DNA of 64,000 nucleotides from Ralstonia wenshanensis (GTDB taxonomy: Bacteria; Pseudomonadota; Gammaproteobacteria; Burkholderiales; Burkholderiaceae): the NCBI RefSeq assembly GCF_021173085.1, contig NZ_CP076413.1, positions 2,817,501 through 2,881,500 on the forward strand, read 5' to 3'. Both the position numbers and the translations under genes were made by a program. Shown piece after piece: positions 27,138-36,872 of this stretch. The notes under the pieces were generated by a model, which was not told the origin of the DNA, searched no databases, and worked only from the letters and a program-made list of their open reading frames with translations. Within the stretch, counting starts at the first letter, position 1. Each line of letters begins with the position of its first letter.

Positions 27138-29447
27138 GTGGCGCACTCGCCCAACGCCATGAGTTCGCAATCGCCTCCGCCCTTGTCCGTAGTTGATGAC
27201 GTCGATGCCTCGCCCGGTATTGGCAGCCACGCTGCCATCCAGTCGCGCGGGGTGTTGCTATGCCTGTCCGAACCCGATTTACGCATCCATCAGGTGAGTG
27301 AAAACCTGGAGGCTGCGCTGGGTACGCCAGTGGCCACCGCGCTGCAGGCACCCGTGGACCGTGTGATCGGCACCGCCGGCCGCGAGGTGCTGGAGCGCGC
27401 TCTGGGCACCCACAGCATCGACGGCCATCCGCTGTATATCGGCACGCTGCAGACGCCACACGGCCACGCGCTCGACGCGGTGACGCACCGGCACAAGCGC
27501 ACGCTGATCCTGGAGCTGGAACCTGCCGCGCGTGCGGCCGACGGCGCGTTTGCATCGATGTATCCCCTGGTGCGCACGTTCGTCGCCAGCCTGCAAGCGG
27601 CCAGCACGGTCGATGCGCTGACGGACTTGGCCGCGCGCGAAGTCCGCCGCCTGACCGGCTTTGGCCGCGTCACGATCTACCGCATTGACCGCGATGGTTC
27701 CTTGCTGGCACTCGCAGAGGCGCGCGACAAGGCCTATGACACGCTGGTCGGCACGCAACTGTCTGGCGCGGGCATGACGCCCGAACTGCAAAGCCTGTAT
27801 AACCACAACCCCTTGCGCCTGGTGGCAGACGTGGACGATACGCCGGTGGGTCTGGTGCCGCCTCTGCATCCGTCCACGGGGCGCACGACTGATCTGACGT
27901 ACGCGGCCCTGCGCGCCGCGTCCGAAGCGCAGCGCGAAGCCATGCGCCGCATGGGCGCCAAAGCCTCGCTTACGCTGGCGCTTACGGTGCGAGGGAATCT
28001 CTGGGGCCTGATCGCCTGCCACCACGCGACGCCCTGTTCGCTGTCATTTGAGGTGCGCACGGCATGCGAGCACCTGGCGCAGATTCTGTCGCTGCAGGTC
28101 GAAGCGAAGGAAGACCGCGCCGAGATCGCCCACCGGCTGGAACTGCGGCGCATCCTGGTGCGTCTGCTGGCGGCAATGGCCGATCGTGACCATTTCCAGG
28201 ATGGCCTGATCGAACATCCCGCCGACCTGCTGCGCTTTGCCTCGGCCAGCGGCGCCGCCATCGTGCGCCAGGGAGAGTGCGTGCGCATCGGTGCCGCGCC
28301 TGACGAAGATGGCATCCTGCGCCTGACCGAATGGCTGGCCAACGAGCACCCCGGCGAGGTCTTCCACACCGACCGCCTGGCCGCCACCTATCCGGACGGC
28401 GCCGCGCTGCTACCCCAGGCCTGCGGCGTGCTGGCCGTACAGGTGTCCCAACTGCATCGTCACTATGTGCTGTGGTTTCGCCCTGAAACCCCGCACACCG
28501 TACGCTGGGCAGGCGACGCGCCAGACATGGCCACCGACAGCGATACCGCGCACATGCTTGGCCACACGCGCCATTGGCAAGAACACATCGCCCACACCTC
28601 GCGCCCCTGGCGCACGAGCGAAGTGGAAACCGCCGCGGAGTTCCGCTACGCCGTCCTGAACATCGTGCTGCGCCGCGCTGAAGAGGCCGCGGAATTGACG
28701 AGCGAACTGCGCCGCGCCAATCACGAGCTGGAAGCGTTCTCGTATTCCGTTTCACATGACTTGCGCGCGCCGCTGCGCCATATCGCCGGTTATGCCGAAC
28801 TGCTCGACGAGATGGAAGGCCAGCATGTCTCGGCGCGTGGACGGCATTTTCTGCAGACGATCTCGGAGTCGTCGCGCTTTGCGGGCAAGCTGGTCGACGA
28901 CCTGCTCACCTTCTCGCAAATGGGACGCGGCGCACTTCACCTGACCGATGTCGACCTCGCACAACTCGTGCGCGGCGTGGTGCGCGACCTGACGATCGAT
29001 CAGGGGCGCCGCCATATCGAATGGAACATCGCCGCATTGCCCGTGGTGCGCGCCGACCCGGCATTCCTGCAACTGGCGATGCGCAACCTGCTCTCCAACG
29101 CCATCAAATACACGCGTGACCGTGATCCGGCACGGATCCATATCGACGCCGAACAGACCGACGCCGAAACCATCGTGCGCATTGCCGACAACGGCGTGGG
29201 CTTCTCGATGGAATACGTGGCCAAGCTGTTCGGTGTGTTCCAGCGGCTGCATCGCATGGACGAGTTCGAGGGCACCGGCATTGGTCTGGCCAATGTGCGG
29301 CGCATCATCGACCGCCATGGCGGCCGCACCTGGGCCGAGGGCGAACTCGACCGCGGCGCGACGTTCTACTTCGCGCTGCCGCGCGCGCCCGACCCGCAGG
29401 CGGCATCGGAGGCGGGCCTCCGCACACCCATGACTCGCGATGCCTGA
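27138..29447 (+). CDS. Bacteriophytochrome-like histidine kinase lacking chromophore contacts
   Basis: A 769-residue sensor kinase with the phytochrome order PAS2 (about residues 30-130), GAF (140-310), PHY (320-510), HisKA (phospho-acceptor His540 in SVSHDLRAPLR) and HATPase (NLLSNAIKYT, ADNGVGF, GTGIGLANV). The GAF core DVDDTPVGLVP and NLWGLIACHHATP is clearly phytochrome. But the biliverdin-linking Cys position holds Asp23, the PASDIP motif reads SGAGMT (209-214, Asp to Gly) and the conserved pyrrole His is Gln265. The GTG at 27138 follows AAGG; ATG 27159 is an alternative. Two signalling genes follow. Confidence 0.88.
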   Translation: MAHSPNAMSSQSPPPLSVVDDVDASPGIGSHAAIQSRGVLLCLSEPDLRIHQVSENLEAALGTPVATALQAPVDRVIGTAGREVLERALGTHSIDGHPLYIGTLQTPHGHALDAVTHRHKRTLILELEPAARAADGAFASMYPLVRTFVASLQAASTVDALTDLAAREVRRLTGFGRVTIYRIDRDGSLLALAEARDKAYDTLVGTQLSGAGMTPELQSLYNHNPLRLVADVDDTPVGLVPPLHPSTGRTTDLTYAALRAASEAQREAMRRMGAKASLTLALTVRGNLWGLIACHHATPCSLSFEVRTACEHLAQILSLQVEAKEDRAEIAHRLELRRILVRLLAAMADRDHFQDGLIEHPADLLRFASASGAAIVRQGECVRIGAAPDEDGILRLTEWLANEHPGEVFHTDRLAATYPDGAALLPQACGVLAVQVSQLHRHYVLWFRPETPHTVRWAGDAPDMATDSDTAHMLGHTRHWQEHIAHTSRPWRTSEVETAAEFRYAVLNIVLRRAEEAAELTSELRRANHELEAFSYSVSHDLRAPLRHIAGYAELLDEMEGQHVSARGRHFLQTISESSRFAGKLVDDLLTFSQMGRGALHLTDVDLAQLVRGVVRDLTIDQGRRHIEWNIAALPVVRADPAFLQLAMRNLLSNAIKYTRDRDPARIHIDAEQTDAETIVRIADNGVGFSMEYVAKLFGVFQRLHRMDEFEGTGIGLANVRRIIDRHGGRTWAEGELDRGATFYFALPRAPDPQAASEAGLRTPMTRDA

Positions 29448-29473
29448 TCGTTCTTTCCACGTTCATTGTCACC

Positions 29474-29941
29474 ATGCTCAAACCCATCCTGCTCGTCGAA
29501 GACAACCCAAACGACCTCGAGCTGACCCTGCTGGCGCTGGAGCGCAGCCAGCTTGCCAACGATGTGGTCGTCACCCGCGACGGCGCCGAAGCGCTGGATT
29601 ACCTGCACGCGCGCAACCTGTACGCGCAACGCGTGCCCGGCAACCCGGCCGTGGTGCTGCTCGACTTGAAGCTGCCAAAGGTCGACGGGCTGGAAGTGCT
29701 GGCCGAGATTCGCGCCACGCCGGCGCTCAAGAGCCTGCCGGTGGTCATGCTCACCTCGTCGCGCGAAGAAACCGACCTCCTGCGCAGCTACGAACTGGGC
29801 GTCAATGCCTATGTGGTGAAACCGGTGGAGTTCCGCGCGTTTGTCGATGCGATTGCCGACCTCGGCGTATTCTGGGCGGTGCTCAACGAACCGCCTCCCG
29901 GCTCCACCCGGGCACGCCGCACGTTGCTGCCGGCGAGCTAG
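29474..29941 (+). CDS. Rcp1-like single-domain response regulator
   Basis: A 155-residue receiver with the acidic pair in VEDNPND, the phospho-acceptor Asp64 in VVLLDLKLPK, the Thr/Ser in MLTSSREETD and the Lys in YVVKPVEF. It has no output domain. The insert YLHARNLYAQRVPGNP and the general form match Rcp1 receivers that pair with phytochrome kinases. It starts 26 bases after the phytochrome-like kinase and is its likely partner. Confidence 0.9.
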   Translation: MLKPILLVEDNPNDLELTLLALERSQLANDVVVTRDGAEALDYLHARNLYAQRVPGNPAVVLLDLKLPKVDGLEVLAEIRATPALKSLPVVMLTSSREETDLLRSYELGVNAYVVKPVEFRAFVDAIADLGVFWAVLNEPPPGSTRARRTLLPAS

Positions 29942-29966
29942 CCGCCAATCCGGAGCATTCGCCGCC

Positions 29967-31925
29967 ATGCCCAATCTGCAACTGCTGCTGGTCGAAGACA
30001 ATCCGCTCGACGCAGAACTGACGCGCGCGCGGCTGGAAACCGCCAACCTGCAGGCCGACACCACGCTGGTCGACAACGAGACCGACTTCATCGCCCAGCT
30101 CAGCGAACGGACCTTCGACGCCATCCTGGCCGACTACATGCTGCCGCAGTTCACGGGGGCTGAGGCGCTCGATATTGCGCGCCGCATGGCGCCGCAAACG
30201 CCGTTCATCTTTGTATCGGGTGCGCTGGGCGAGGAGCACGCGGTGGACATGCTCAAGCGCGGCGCCACCGATTACGTCATCAAACAGCGCCTGCAGCGCC
30301 TGCCCGTGGTGCTGTTGCGCGCGCTGGCCGAAGCAGCCGAGCGCCGCCAGCGCATCGCCGCAGAAGCCGCCCTGCGCGAAGCGGAAACGCATTTCCGCCT
30401 GCTGATCAACGCGCTCAAGGAGCACGCCGTGCTCTCGCTCGACCCCCAGGGCATCGTGCGCACCTGGAACGCGGCATCGCGCGGCATTCTCGGGTATGCG
30501 CGCGAGGACATCCTCGGCAAATCGGCGGAGATTCTGTATCCGCAGGCCGCGCGCGAGGCGGGCGAATTCCAGCGCAAGCTCGAACGCGTGCGCCGCGAAG
30601 GCAGCCTCACCGACGACCGCTGGATGCTGCGCAAGGACGGCACGCCGTTCTACGCATCAAGCGTGGTCACCGCCATCCACAACGAGACGGGGCAACTGGT
30701 CGGCTTCTCCAAGATCATCCGCGACTCCACCGAAGAGCGCATCGCTGCCGACGCCCTGCGCCGTGCAAAGGAAGAAGCCGAGACGGCCAACCACGCCAAG
30801 GACCACTTCCTGGCCGTGCTGTCGCACGAGTTGCGCACGCCCCTCACGCCCATCCTGACCGCCGTGCATCTGCTGGAACTGCGCCAGGATTTGCCGGCGT
30901 ATGTGGTCGCGCAGCTCGAAGTCGTGCGCCGCAATGCCGAGCTGGAAGCGCGCCTGATCGACGACCTGCTCGACATCACCGGCATTGCACGCGGCAAGCT
31001 GGCGGTGAGCTTTGCGCTGGTCGATCTGTATCCGCTGCTGGAGAGCACGCTGGAGATGTCGCGCAACGACATGCAGGCCAAGCGACTGTCGCTCAAGACG
31101 CGCTTCGAGGCGGGCCGCAGCCGGCTGTATGCCGACGGTGCGCGCATCCAGCAGGTGATCTGGAACCTGGTGCGCAACGCCGTCAAGTTCACACCCGAAG
31201 GCGGCGCCATTGAGGTGCGCGTCTGGAACCCATCGCCCTCCACCGTGGCCGTGGCCGTGAAGGACAATGGCATCGGCATCGAGCTCGACGCACTGCCGCG
31301 TATCTTCTCGGCGTTCGAACAGGCCGATGCATCGATCACCCAACGCTTTGGCGGGCTGGGCCTGGGCCTGGCCATTGCCTACGCGCTGGTGCAGAAGCAC
31401 GAGGGCTCATTGATTGCCGAGAGCGCCGGCCGACACGAGGGTGCCACCTTCACGCTTACGCTGCCCCTGGCGACCGAGAGGGTGCAGCCCGAGACACCGC
31501 CCTCGCCGCCCTTGCCACGTGCCCAGCCGACGCGCGGCTTGCATGTGCTGCTGGTGGAAGACAACGCCGATACGGCCGAAGCCATGTCGCAGATGCTGGA
31601 GATCCTCGGCCACAGCGTCGCCGTGGCCAATGGCGCGCGCACGGCCATGCAAGCCGCTGAATCTGGCACGTTCGATCTGCTGATCAGCGATATAGGCCTG
31701 CCGGACGGCAGCGGCCTGGATGTGGTGCGCGTTTTTGCCGAGCGGCAAGCCGCACCATCGATTGCAATTACGGGCTACGGCATGGAAGAAGACATCGCCC
31801 GGTGCCGCGACGCGGGCTTTACGGATCACCTGACCAAACCGGTGGACTTCAAGCGGCTGGAAACGTTGATGGCCGGCTACCTGGCCGCGCGCGATGCGCG
31901 CACTGCCGGCGTGGGAGCGGGCTGA
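29967..31925 (+). CDS. Hybrid sensor kinase REC-PAS-HisKA-HATPase-REC
   Basis: A 652-residue cytoplasmic kinase. The N-terminal receiver has Asp56 in DAILADYMLPQ, a PAS domain spans about residues 135-260, HisKA has His287 in VLSHELRTPL, HATPase has NLVRNAVKFTPEGG and DNGIGIELD, and the C-terminal receiver has Asp575 in LLISDIGLPDG. There is no membrane helix. It lies 25 bases after the Rcp1-like gene in the same orientation, so all three should form one phosphorelay operon. Confidence 0.92.
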   Translation: MPNLQLLLVEDNPLDAELTRARLETANLQADTTLVDNETDFIAQLSERTFDAILADYMLPQFTGAEALDIARRMAPQTPFIFVSGALGEEHAVDMLKRGATDYVIKQRLQRLPVVLLRALAEAAERRQRIAAEAALREAETHFRLLINALKEHAVLSLDPQGIVRTWNAASRGILGYAREDILGKSAEILYPQAAREAGEFQRKLERVRREGSLTDDRWMLRKDGTPFYASSVVTAIHNETGQLVGFSKIIRDSTEERIAADALRRAKEEAETANHAKDHFLAVLSHELRTPLTPILTAVHLLELRQDLPAYVVAQLEVVRRNAELEARLIDDLLDITGIARGKLAVSFALVDLYPLLESTLEMSRNDMQAKRLSLKTRFEAGRSRLYADGARIQQVIWNLVRNAVKFTPEGGAIEVRVWNPSPSTVAVAVKDNGIGIELDALPRIFSAFEQADASITQRFGGLGLGLAIAYALVQKHEGSLIAESAGRHEGATFTLTLPLATERVQPETPPSPPLPRAQPTRGLHVLLVEDNADTAEAMSQMLEILGHSVAVANGARTAMQAAESGTFDLLISDIGLPDGSGLDVVRVFAERQAAPSIAITGYGMEEDIARCRDAGFTDHLTKPVDFKRLETLMAGYLAARDARTAGVGAG

Positions 31926-31957
31926 ACCGCGCCAGAACGCCGCAGTCCACTCGCCAC

Positions 31958-32200
31958 CTAGCGGCGCAATAGGCCCCACGCGGCGGGCAGCAGCAGGGCG
32001 CCCACTACGGCGGCCGTCCAGGCCATGATCTGCCCGTCGGCATAGAGGTGGGCAAACTGGCCGCTGTAGTAACCAAACAACGCGCCAATCGCACCCGTCA
32101 CCAGCGCAGCCGCCCACCCCAGGCGTTTGCCTGCGGGATGCAGCCAACGCGCCGCCACGCCCACCGCCAGCCCGATCCATAGCGGCCCGATCCACCCCAT
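31958..32200 (-). CDS. GlsB/YeaQ/YmgE-family small membrane protein
   Basis: An 80-residue inner-membrane protein with three hydrophobic helices (about residues 3-17, 27-45, 55-77) and the family start GWIGPLWIGLAVGVAARWLHP. Proteins of this transglycosylase-associated family are linked to general stress responses, with no firm molecular role. CGGAGAA precedes the ATG at 32200. It is convergent with the hybrid kinase and divergent from hemA. Confidence 0.82.
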   Translation of the reverse strand: MGWIGPLWIGLAVGVAARWLHPAGKRLGWAAALVTGAIGALFGYYSGQFAHLYADGQIMAWTAAVVGALLLPAAWGLLRR

Positions 32201-32368
32201 GCCTGTTCTCCGTATTGCCCTTGAGCGATTCAACTGGACGCGTACCTTAGCGCAGGACGCTGCAGAAGGCCACGGTGGCCCACCACGCGGTGCGTGACGA
32301 ATAATCGACATTCGTCCACACATGCCACGAGATTTGACCTGGGTCCTGCTCATCCGGGGGCCGGGCGT

Positions 32369-32374
32369 TATAAT
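32369..32374 (+). promoter_or_regulatory. Candidate -10 element of the hemA promoter
   Basis: A perfect TATAAT lies about 49 bases before the hemA ATG. No good -35 hexamer sits at the right distance, so the site is tentative. Confidence 0.45.
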
Positions 32375-32422
32375 TCACAGTGCTCAAAATTCGTGCCGTC
32401 CCCATTTAACCGGCCGCCCCAC

Positions 32423-33730
32423 ATGCAGTTGCTGACGCTTGGAATCAACCACCACACTGCGCCGCTTTCCCTGCGCGAGAAGGTGGCGTTTCCGCTTGAG
32501 CAGCTCAAGCCCGCGCTGGGCACGCTGCGCCAGCACCTGCCGCACCTCAGAAGCACGGCCGAAGCCGCCATCCTCTCCACCTGCAATCGCACCGAAATCT
32601 ACTGCGCCACCGACGGCAACCTGCCCGAGCAGACCGCGCACGAGCATGCGATTCGCTGGCTGGCACAGCACCACAACATCGACCCCGGTGAACTCGCACC
32701 CCATGTGTATTCGCTCGGGCAATCGCTGGCGGTACGCCATGCGTTCCGCGTGGCCAGCGGGCTAGATTCCATGGTGCTCGGTGAGACGCAGATTCTCGGC
32801 CAGATGAAAGACGCCGTGCGCACCGCCACCGAAGCGGGCGCCCTGGGCACGTACCTGAATCAGCTGTTCCAGCGCACCTTTGCGGTGGCCAAGGAAGTGC
32901 GCGGCACGACAGAGATCGGCGCGCATTCCGTGTCGATGGCCGCCGCCGCCGTGCGCCTGGCGCAGCGCATCTTCGAGTCGATCGCGGATCAGCGCGTCCT
33001 GTTTATTGGCGCCGGCGAGATGATCGAGCTGTGCGCTACGCACTTCGCCGCGCAGACGCCGCGTGAGGTGGTGATCGCCAACCGTACGCTGGAACGCGGC
33101 GAGAAGCTCGCCGAATCGCTGTCGAACCAGGGCCTGAACGCTCGCGCGGTGCGCCTGGCCGAACTGCCGACCAAGCTCGCCGAGTTCGACATCGTTGTTT
33201 CATGCACGGCCAGCACGCTGCCCATCATCGGGCTGGGCGCCGTGGAGCGCGCCATCAAGCAGCGCCGCCACCGCCCGATGTTCATGGTCGACTTGGCCGT
33301 GCCGCGCGACATCGAACCTGAAGTTGCACGCCTGTCCGACGTATTCCTCTACACCGTCGACGACCTCGGCGCCATCGTGCGCGAAGGCAACGCGTTGCGG
33401 CAGGCCGCCGTGGCGCAGGCCGAGGCCATCATCGAAACGCGCGTGCTGAACTTCATGCACTGGCTCGATGCGCGCAGCGTGGTGCCCGTCATCCGGGATT
33501 TGCATGCGCAGGCTGAAACGCTGCGCCAGGGTGAGCTGGAACGCGCCCAGCGCATGCTCGCGCGCGGCGATGACCCAGCGCTTGTGCTCGAAGCGCTGTC
33601 GCAGGCGCTCACCAAGAAATTCCTCCACGGCCCGACGCATGCGCTCAACCACGCGCAGGGCGAAGGCCGCGAACAGCTCATCGACCTGCTGCCGGCGCTG
33701 TTCCGCCAATCCAGCCACTCCGAGCGCTAG
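32423..33730 (+). CDS. hemA: Glutamyl-tRNA reductase
   Basis: A 435-residue enzyme that reduces Glu-tRNA to glutamate-1-semialdehyde, the first step of C5 haem biosynthesis. The start [18 protein letters not shown], the catalytic Cys in [11 protein letters not shown] and [14 protein letters not shown] are all present. The NADPH domain shows VLFIGAGEM, and a C-terminal dimerisation domain closes the protein. prfA follows 109 bases later, the usual hemA-prfA order. Confidence 0.97.
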   Translation: MQLLTLGINHHTAPLSLREKVAFPLEQLKPALGTLRQHLPHLRSTAEAAILSTCNRTEIYCATDGNLPEQTAHEHAIRWLAQHHNIDPGELAPHVYSLGQSLAVRHAFRVASGLDSMVLGETQILGQMKDAVRTATEAGALGTYLNQLFQRTFAVAKEVRGTTEIGAHSVSMAAAAVRLAQRIFESIADQRVLFIGAGEMIELCATHFAAQTPREVVIANRTLERGEKLAESLSNQGLNARAVRLAELPTKLAEFDIVVSCTASTLPIIGLGAVERAIKQRRHRPMFMVDLAVPRDIEPEVARLSDVFLYTVDDLGAIVREGNALRQAAVAQAEAIIETRVLNFMHWLDARSVVPVIRDLHAQAETLRQGELERAQRMLARGDDPALVLEALSQALTKKFLHGPTHALNHAQGEGREQLIDLLPALFRQSSHSER

Positions 33731-33839
33731 CGGCCGGCGCATCGCACGCGCGCCGCATGTTTTCACTCTCGGCGCGCAACTTCTGGCGCGGTATCATGCG
33801 CCGCCTTCGCTTCCAGCGTTTCCCTCCGCGACTGCCCGA

Positions 33840-34922
33840 ATGAAGCCCAGCATGCTGTCCAAGCTCGACCAACTGGCCGAGCGCATCGTCGAAATCAACG
33901 CGCTGCTTGCGCGTGAAGACGCCACCGCCAATCTCGACCAATACCGTAAGCTCACGCGCGAACACGCCGAGCTGGAGCCCGTCGTCGCGCAATTTGCCGC
34001 GTGGAAGCAGGCCGAGGAAGACATCGCCACTGCGCAGGAGCTGGCGACCGATCCGGACATGAAGGCGTTTGCCGAGGACGAACTCCGCGCGGCGCGTGAG
34101 CGGATGGAATCTCTCGAAGGCGAGCTGCAACGCCTGCTGCTGCCCAAAGACCCGAACGACCATCGCAACATTTTCGTGGAAATCCGCGCCGGCACCGGCG
34201 GCGATGAATCCGCGCTCTTTGCCGGCGACCTGCTGCGCATGTACACGCGCTACGCCGAACGTCAGCGCTGGCAGGTGGAGATCGTGAGCGAATCGCCGTC
34301 AGACCTGGGTGGCTACAAGGAAGTGATCGCTCGGCTGGTGGGCGAAGGTGCGTACTCGCGCCTGAAATTCGAATCGGGCGGTCACCGCGTGCAGCGCGTG
34401 CCGGCCACCGAGGCGCAGGGGCGCATCCATACGTCGGCCTGCACCGTGGCGGTCATGCCCGAGGCCGATACGCTGGCCGACATCCAGATCAATCCGGCGG
34501 ATTTGCGCATCGATACGTTCCGCGCATCCGGTGCGGGCGGGCAGCACATCAACAAGACGGATTCGGCCGTGCGCATCACCCACTTGCCGACCGGCTTGGT
34601 GGTGGAGTGCCAGGACGACCGCAGCCAGCACCGCAACAAGGACCGTGCCATGCAGGTGCTGGCTGCACGCCTGAAGGATCGCCAGGAGCGCGAGGCGCAA
34701 GCCAAGGAAGCCAGCGCCCGCAAGAGCCTGATCGGCTCGGGCGACCGCTCCGACCGCATCCGCACGTACAACTTCCCGCAGGGCCGCGTGACCGATCATC
34801 GCATCAACCTGACCCTGTACAAGATCGACGCCATCATGGACGGCGACCTTGATGAACTGGTCGGTGCGTTGGCGGCTGAGCACCAAGCGGAGCAGCTTGC
34901 GGCGCTCGGGGAAGAGGCCTGA
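33840..34922 (+). CDS. prfA: Peptide chain release factor 1
   Basis: A 360-residue factor that ends translation at UAA and UAG. The stop-codon recognition tripeptide PAT is in [12 protein letters not shown], and the GGQ motif is in [15 protein letters not shown], with the Gln that PrmC methylates. Length equals that of E. coli RF1. Its modifying enzyme gene prmC lies downstream, separated by a lipoprotein gene, which is not the standard arrangement. Confidence 0.97.
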   Translation: MKPSMLSKLDQLAERIVEINALLAREDATANLDQYRKLTREHAELEPVVAQFAAWKQAEEDIATAQELATDPDMKAFAEDELRAARERMESLEGELQRLLLPKDPNDHRNIFVEIRAGTGGDESALFAGDLLRMYTRYAERQRWQVEIVSESPSDLGGYKEVIARLVGEGAYSRLKFESGGHRVQRVPATEAQGRIHTSACTVAVMPEADTLADIQINPADLRIDTFRASGAGGQHINKTDSAVRITHLPTGLVVECQDDRSQHRNKDRAMQVLAARLKDRQEREAQAKEASARKSLIGSGDRSDRIRTYNFPQGRVTDHRINLTLYKIDAIMDGDLDELVGALAAEHQAEQLAALGEEA

Positions 34923-35009
34923 GCGCTCAATCGTTAAAAAGCGCGCCCTCCGTAACATCCGCTTGCGTTTGATACAGGTTTGCGCGATGGCGCGTCGGTC
35001 TTGCGTTCC

Positions 35010-35015
35010 TATAAT
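35010..35015 (+). promoter_or_regulatory. Candidate -10 element for the LEA-like lipoprotein gene
   Basis: A perfect TATAAT is placed 88 bases before the lipoprotein ATG, inside the 180-base gap after prfA. It suggests that the lipoprotein gene is expressed on its own. No clear -35 is seen. Confidence 0.4.
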
Positions 35016-35103
35016 CGATCTCGATCACGCCGAGTGCATCGCCGGTCGCATCCGGCGCGCACTCACCAACAAGCGCGGCAACATCACGATTAGGAGAATC
35101 GCA

Positions 35104-35472
35104 ATGCGTACCCAACTGCTGGCCATCACTGTCGCTACCTCCCTCGCACTGGGCCTGGCCGCCTGCGGCAAGAAAGACGACGCCACCGACCAGGCCGCCA
35201 AGAGCGCGATGGAGCAATCGAAGGACGCCGCCAAACAGGCACTCGACAACGCCGGCACCGCCGTGACCAAGGCTGCAGACGCCGCCAAGGTGGAACTCTC
35301 GCAAGCCGCTTCGGATGCCCAAGTCTCCGCGTCGGGCGCACTGGCGCAGGCCAAGGATGCCGCCAAGATTGCGGCCGACAAGACGGCCGACGCGGCCAAG
35401 GCTGCAGCAGACAAGACCGCAGACGCCACGAAGGAAGCGGCCGACAAGGTCAAGGACGCGACCAAGCAATAA
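35104..35472 (+). CDS. Ala/Lys-rich lipoprotein with LEA-like 11-residue repeats
   Basis: A 122-residue lipoprotein with lipobox LAAC (Cys21). The mature part is almost all Ala, Lys, Asp and Thr. Near the C-terminus three 11-residue units follow each other without a break: AAKIAADKTAD, AAKAAADKTAD and ATKEAADKVKD. This period and composition match group 3 LEA proteins, which protect against drying and osmotic stress. It would form a long amphipathic helix in the periplasm. TAGGAGA precedes the ATG. It interrupts the prfA-prmC pair and has its own terminator. Confidence 0.82.
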   Translation: MRTQLLAITVATSLALGLAACGKKDDATDQAAKSAMEQSKDAAKQALDNAGTAVTKAADAAKVELSQAASDAQVSASGALAQAKDAAKIAADKTADAAKAAADKTADATKEAADKVKDATKQ

Positions 35473-35500
35473 GCGCTGCTTAACCGCACCGACCCGCTCG

Positions 35501-35537
35501 CGGGCCCGCGCCACGTTGGCCGGGCCCGTGTTATTTT
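35501..35537 (+). terminator. Terminator after the LEA-like lipoprotein gene
   Basis: Two copies of CGGGCCCG (35501-35508 and 35521-35528) pair around a loop that can itself form GCC/GGC, followed by TGTTATTTT. It ends within the start region of prmC. Confidence 0.75.
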
Positions 35538-35570
35538 GTGCGCCCCGATCTTCGCTGCTGGTCTGTTGCC

Positions 35571-36473
35571 GTGTCGTCTGTTCCCGTCATTTCGCCCGAA
35601 ACCCTGGCTTGCGTGTCCGATGCGCTGACGGCGCTGGCACGCGCCGGCTTGCCTGCGTTGGAAGCGCGCATGCTGGTCTCGCACGTGACGGGCCTGTCGC
35701 GCGTGCAACTCATCACGCAAGACTCCAGCGCTATCGACGTCGCCGCGCGCGCGCGAATCAGCCAACTCGCCACACGCCGCCTGGCCGGCGAGCCGATGGC
35801 CTATCTGCTGGGCGAACGTGAATTCTTCGGCCGCACGTTCAAGGTCACGCCGGCCGTGCTCATTCCCCGTCCCGATACGGAATTGCTGGTCGAGCAGGCG
35901 CTGGACCGCCTGGAAGAACGCGATGCACCGGCCGTGCTCGACATGGGCACGGGCAGCGGCATCATTGCCATCACAATTGCACTGGCGCGACGCGACGCGC
36001 GCGTGTGGGCCACCGATGCCTCCGCCGATGCGCTGGCCGTGGCGATCGACAACGCCAAGGCGCTGGGCGCAACCAATTTCCGGGCTGCACTGGGTGACTG
36101 GTATGGCGCGCTGGCCGATGCCGATGCGCCCCCCGCCTTCGACCTGATCGCCAGCAACCCACCTTACATTGCGGCCACCGACGCGCATCTCGATCAGGGC
36201 GATCTGCGCTTCGAACCCGCCAACGCCCTCACCGACCACGATGACGGCCTGCGACACCTGCGCAGCATCGTCGCAGGGGCGCCTGCGCGGCTTGCCTCGG
36301 GCGGCTGGCTACTGCTCGAACACGGCTACGATCAGGGCGAACCCGTGCGCGCGCTGCTGCAGGGCGCCGGCTTCGCCAATGTCTTCACTGCGCAAGACCT
36401 GGCCGGCCATGACCGCTGCAGCGGCGGGCAGTGGCTGGATCAAAACGCCGGTGCGCGTTCCTCGCTAAAATAG
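35571..36473 (+). CDS. prmC: Release factor glutamine methyltransferase
   Basis: A 300-residue SAM-dependent methyltransferase that methylates the GGQ glutamine of RF1 and RF2. The SAM motif is VLDMGTGSGIIAI, and the catalytic NPPY is in IASNPPYIAATD. The N-terminal helical domain and AYLLGEREFFGR match PrmC. Two GTG starts are possible, 35538 and 35571; the second avoids the terminator of the previous gene and gives the normal length. Confidence 0.93.
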   Translation: MSSVPVISPETLACVSDALTALARAGLPALEARMLVSHVTGLSRVQLITQDSSAIDVAARARISQLATRRLAGEPMAYLLGEREFFGRTFKVTPAVLIPRPDTELLVEQALDRLEERDAPAVLDMGTGSGIIAITIALARRDARVWATDASADALAVAIDNAKALGATNFRAALGDWYGALADADAPPAFDLIASNPPYIAATDAHLDQGDLRFEPANALTDHDDGLRHLRSIVAGAPARLASGGWLLLEHGYDQGEPVRALLQGAGFANVFTAQDLAGHDRCSGGQWLDQNAGARSSLK

Positions 36474-36541
36474 AAGGGTTTTCCAATGTGGATGTCAGCC
36501 TAAAAACCCGGCTGCCGCCCCTCACCCAATCGAGTCTCCCC

Positions 36542-36853
36542 ATGAGCACCACGCACGAAAAGATCGACCAGATCGTCAAAGGCCACCCCGTCGTCCTCTT
36601 CATGAAGGGCACGGCGCAATTTCCGATGTGTGGCTTTTCGGGCCGCGCCATCCAGATCCTGAAGGCCTGCGGCGTGGATCGGCCGCACACCGTCAACGTG
36701 CTGGAAGACGACGAAATCCGCCAGGGCATCAAGGACTACGCCAATTGGCCGACCATTCCGCAGCTCTACGTCAAGGGCGAATTCATCGGCGGCTCGGACA
36801 TCATGATGGAGATGTACCAGAGCGGCGAGCTGCAGCCGCTGCTGGCTGCTTGA
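36542..36853 (+). CDS. grxD: Monothiol glutaredoxin (Grx4 family)
   Basis: A 103-residue CGFS glutaredoxin. The signature CGFS is in FPMCGFSGRAI, with WPTIPQLYVKGEFIGGSDI binding glutathione. Such proteins carry a [2Fe-2S] cluster between two subunits and deliver it to clients. It lies 68 bases after prmC on the same strand and 19 bases before ubiX. Confidence 0.96.
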   Translation: MSTTHEKIDQIVKGHPVVLFMKGTAQFPMCGFSGRAIQILKACGVDRPHTVNVLEDDEIRQGIKDYANWPTIPQLYVKGEFIGGSDIMMEMYQSGELQPLLAA

Positions 36854-36872
36854 GCTGCGTTCTCGTTTCAGC

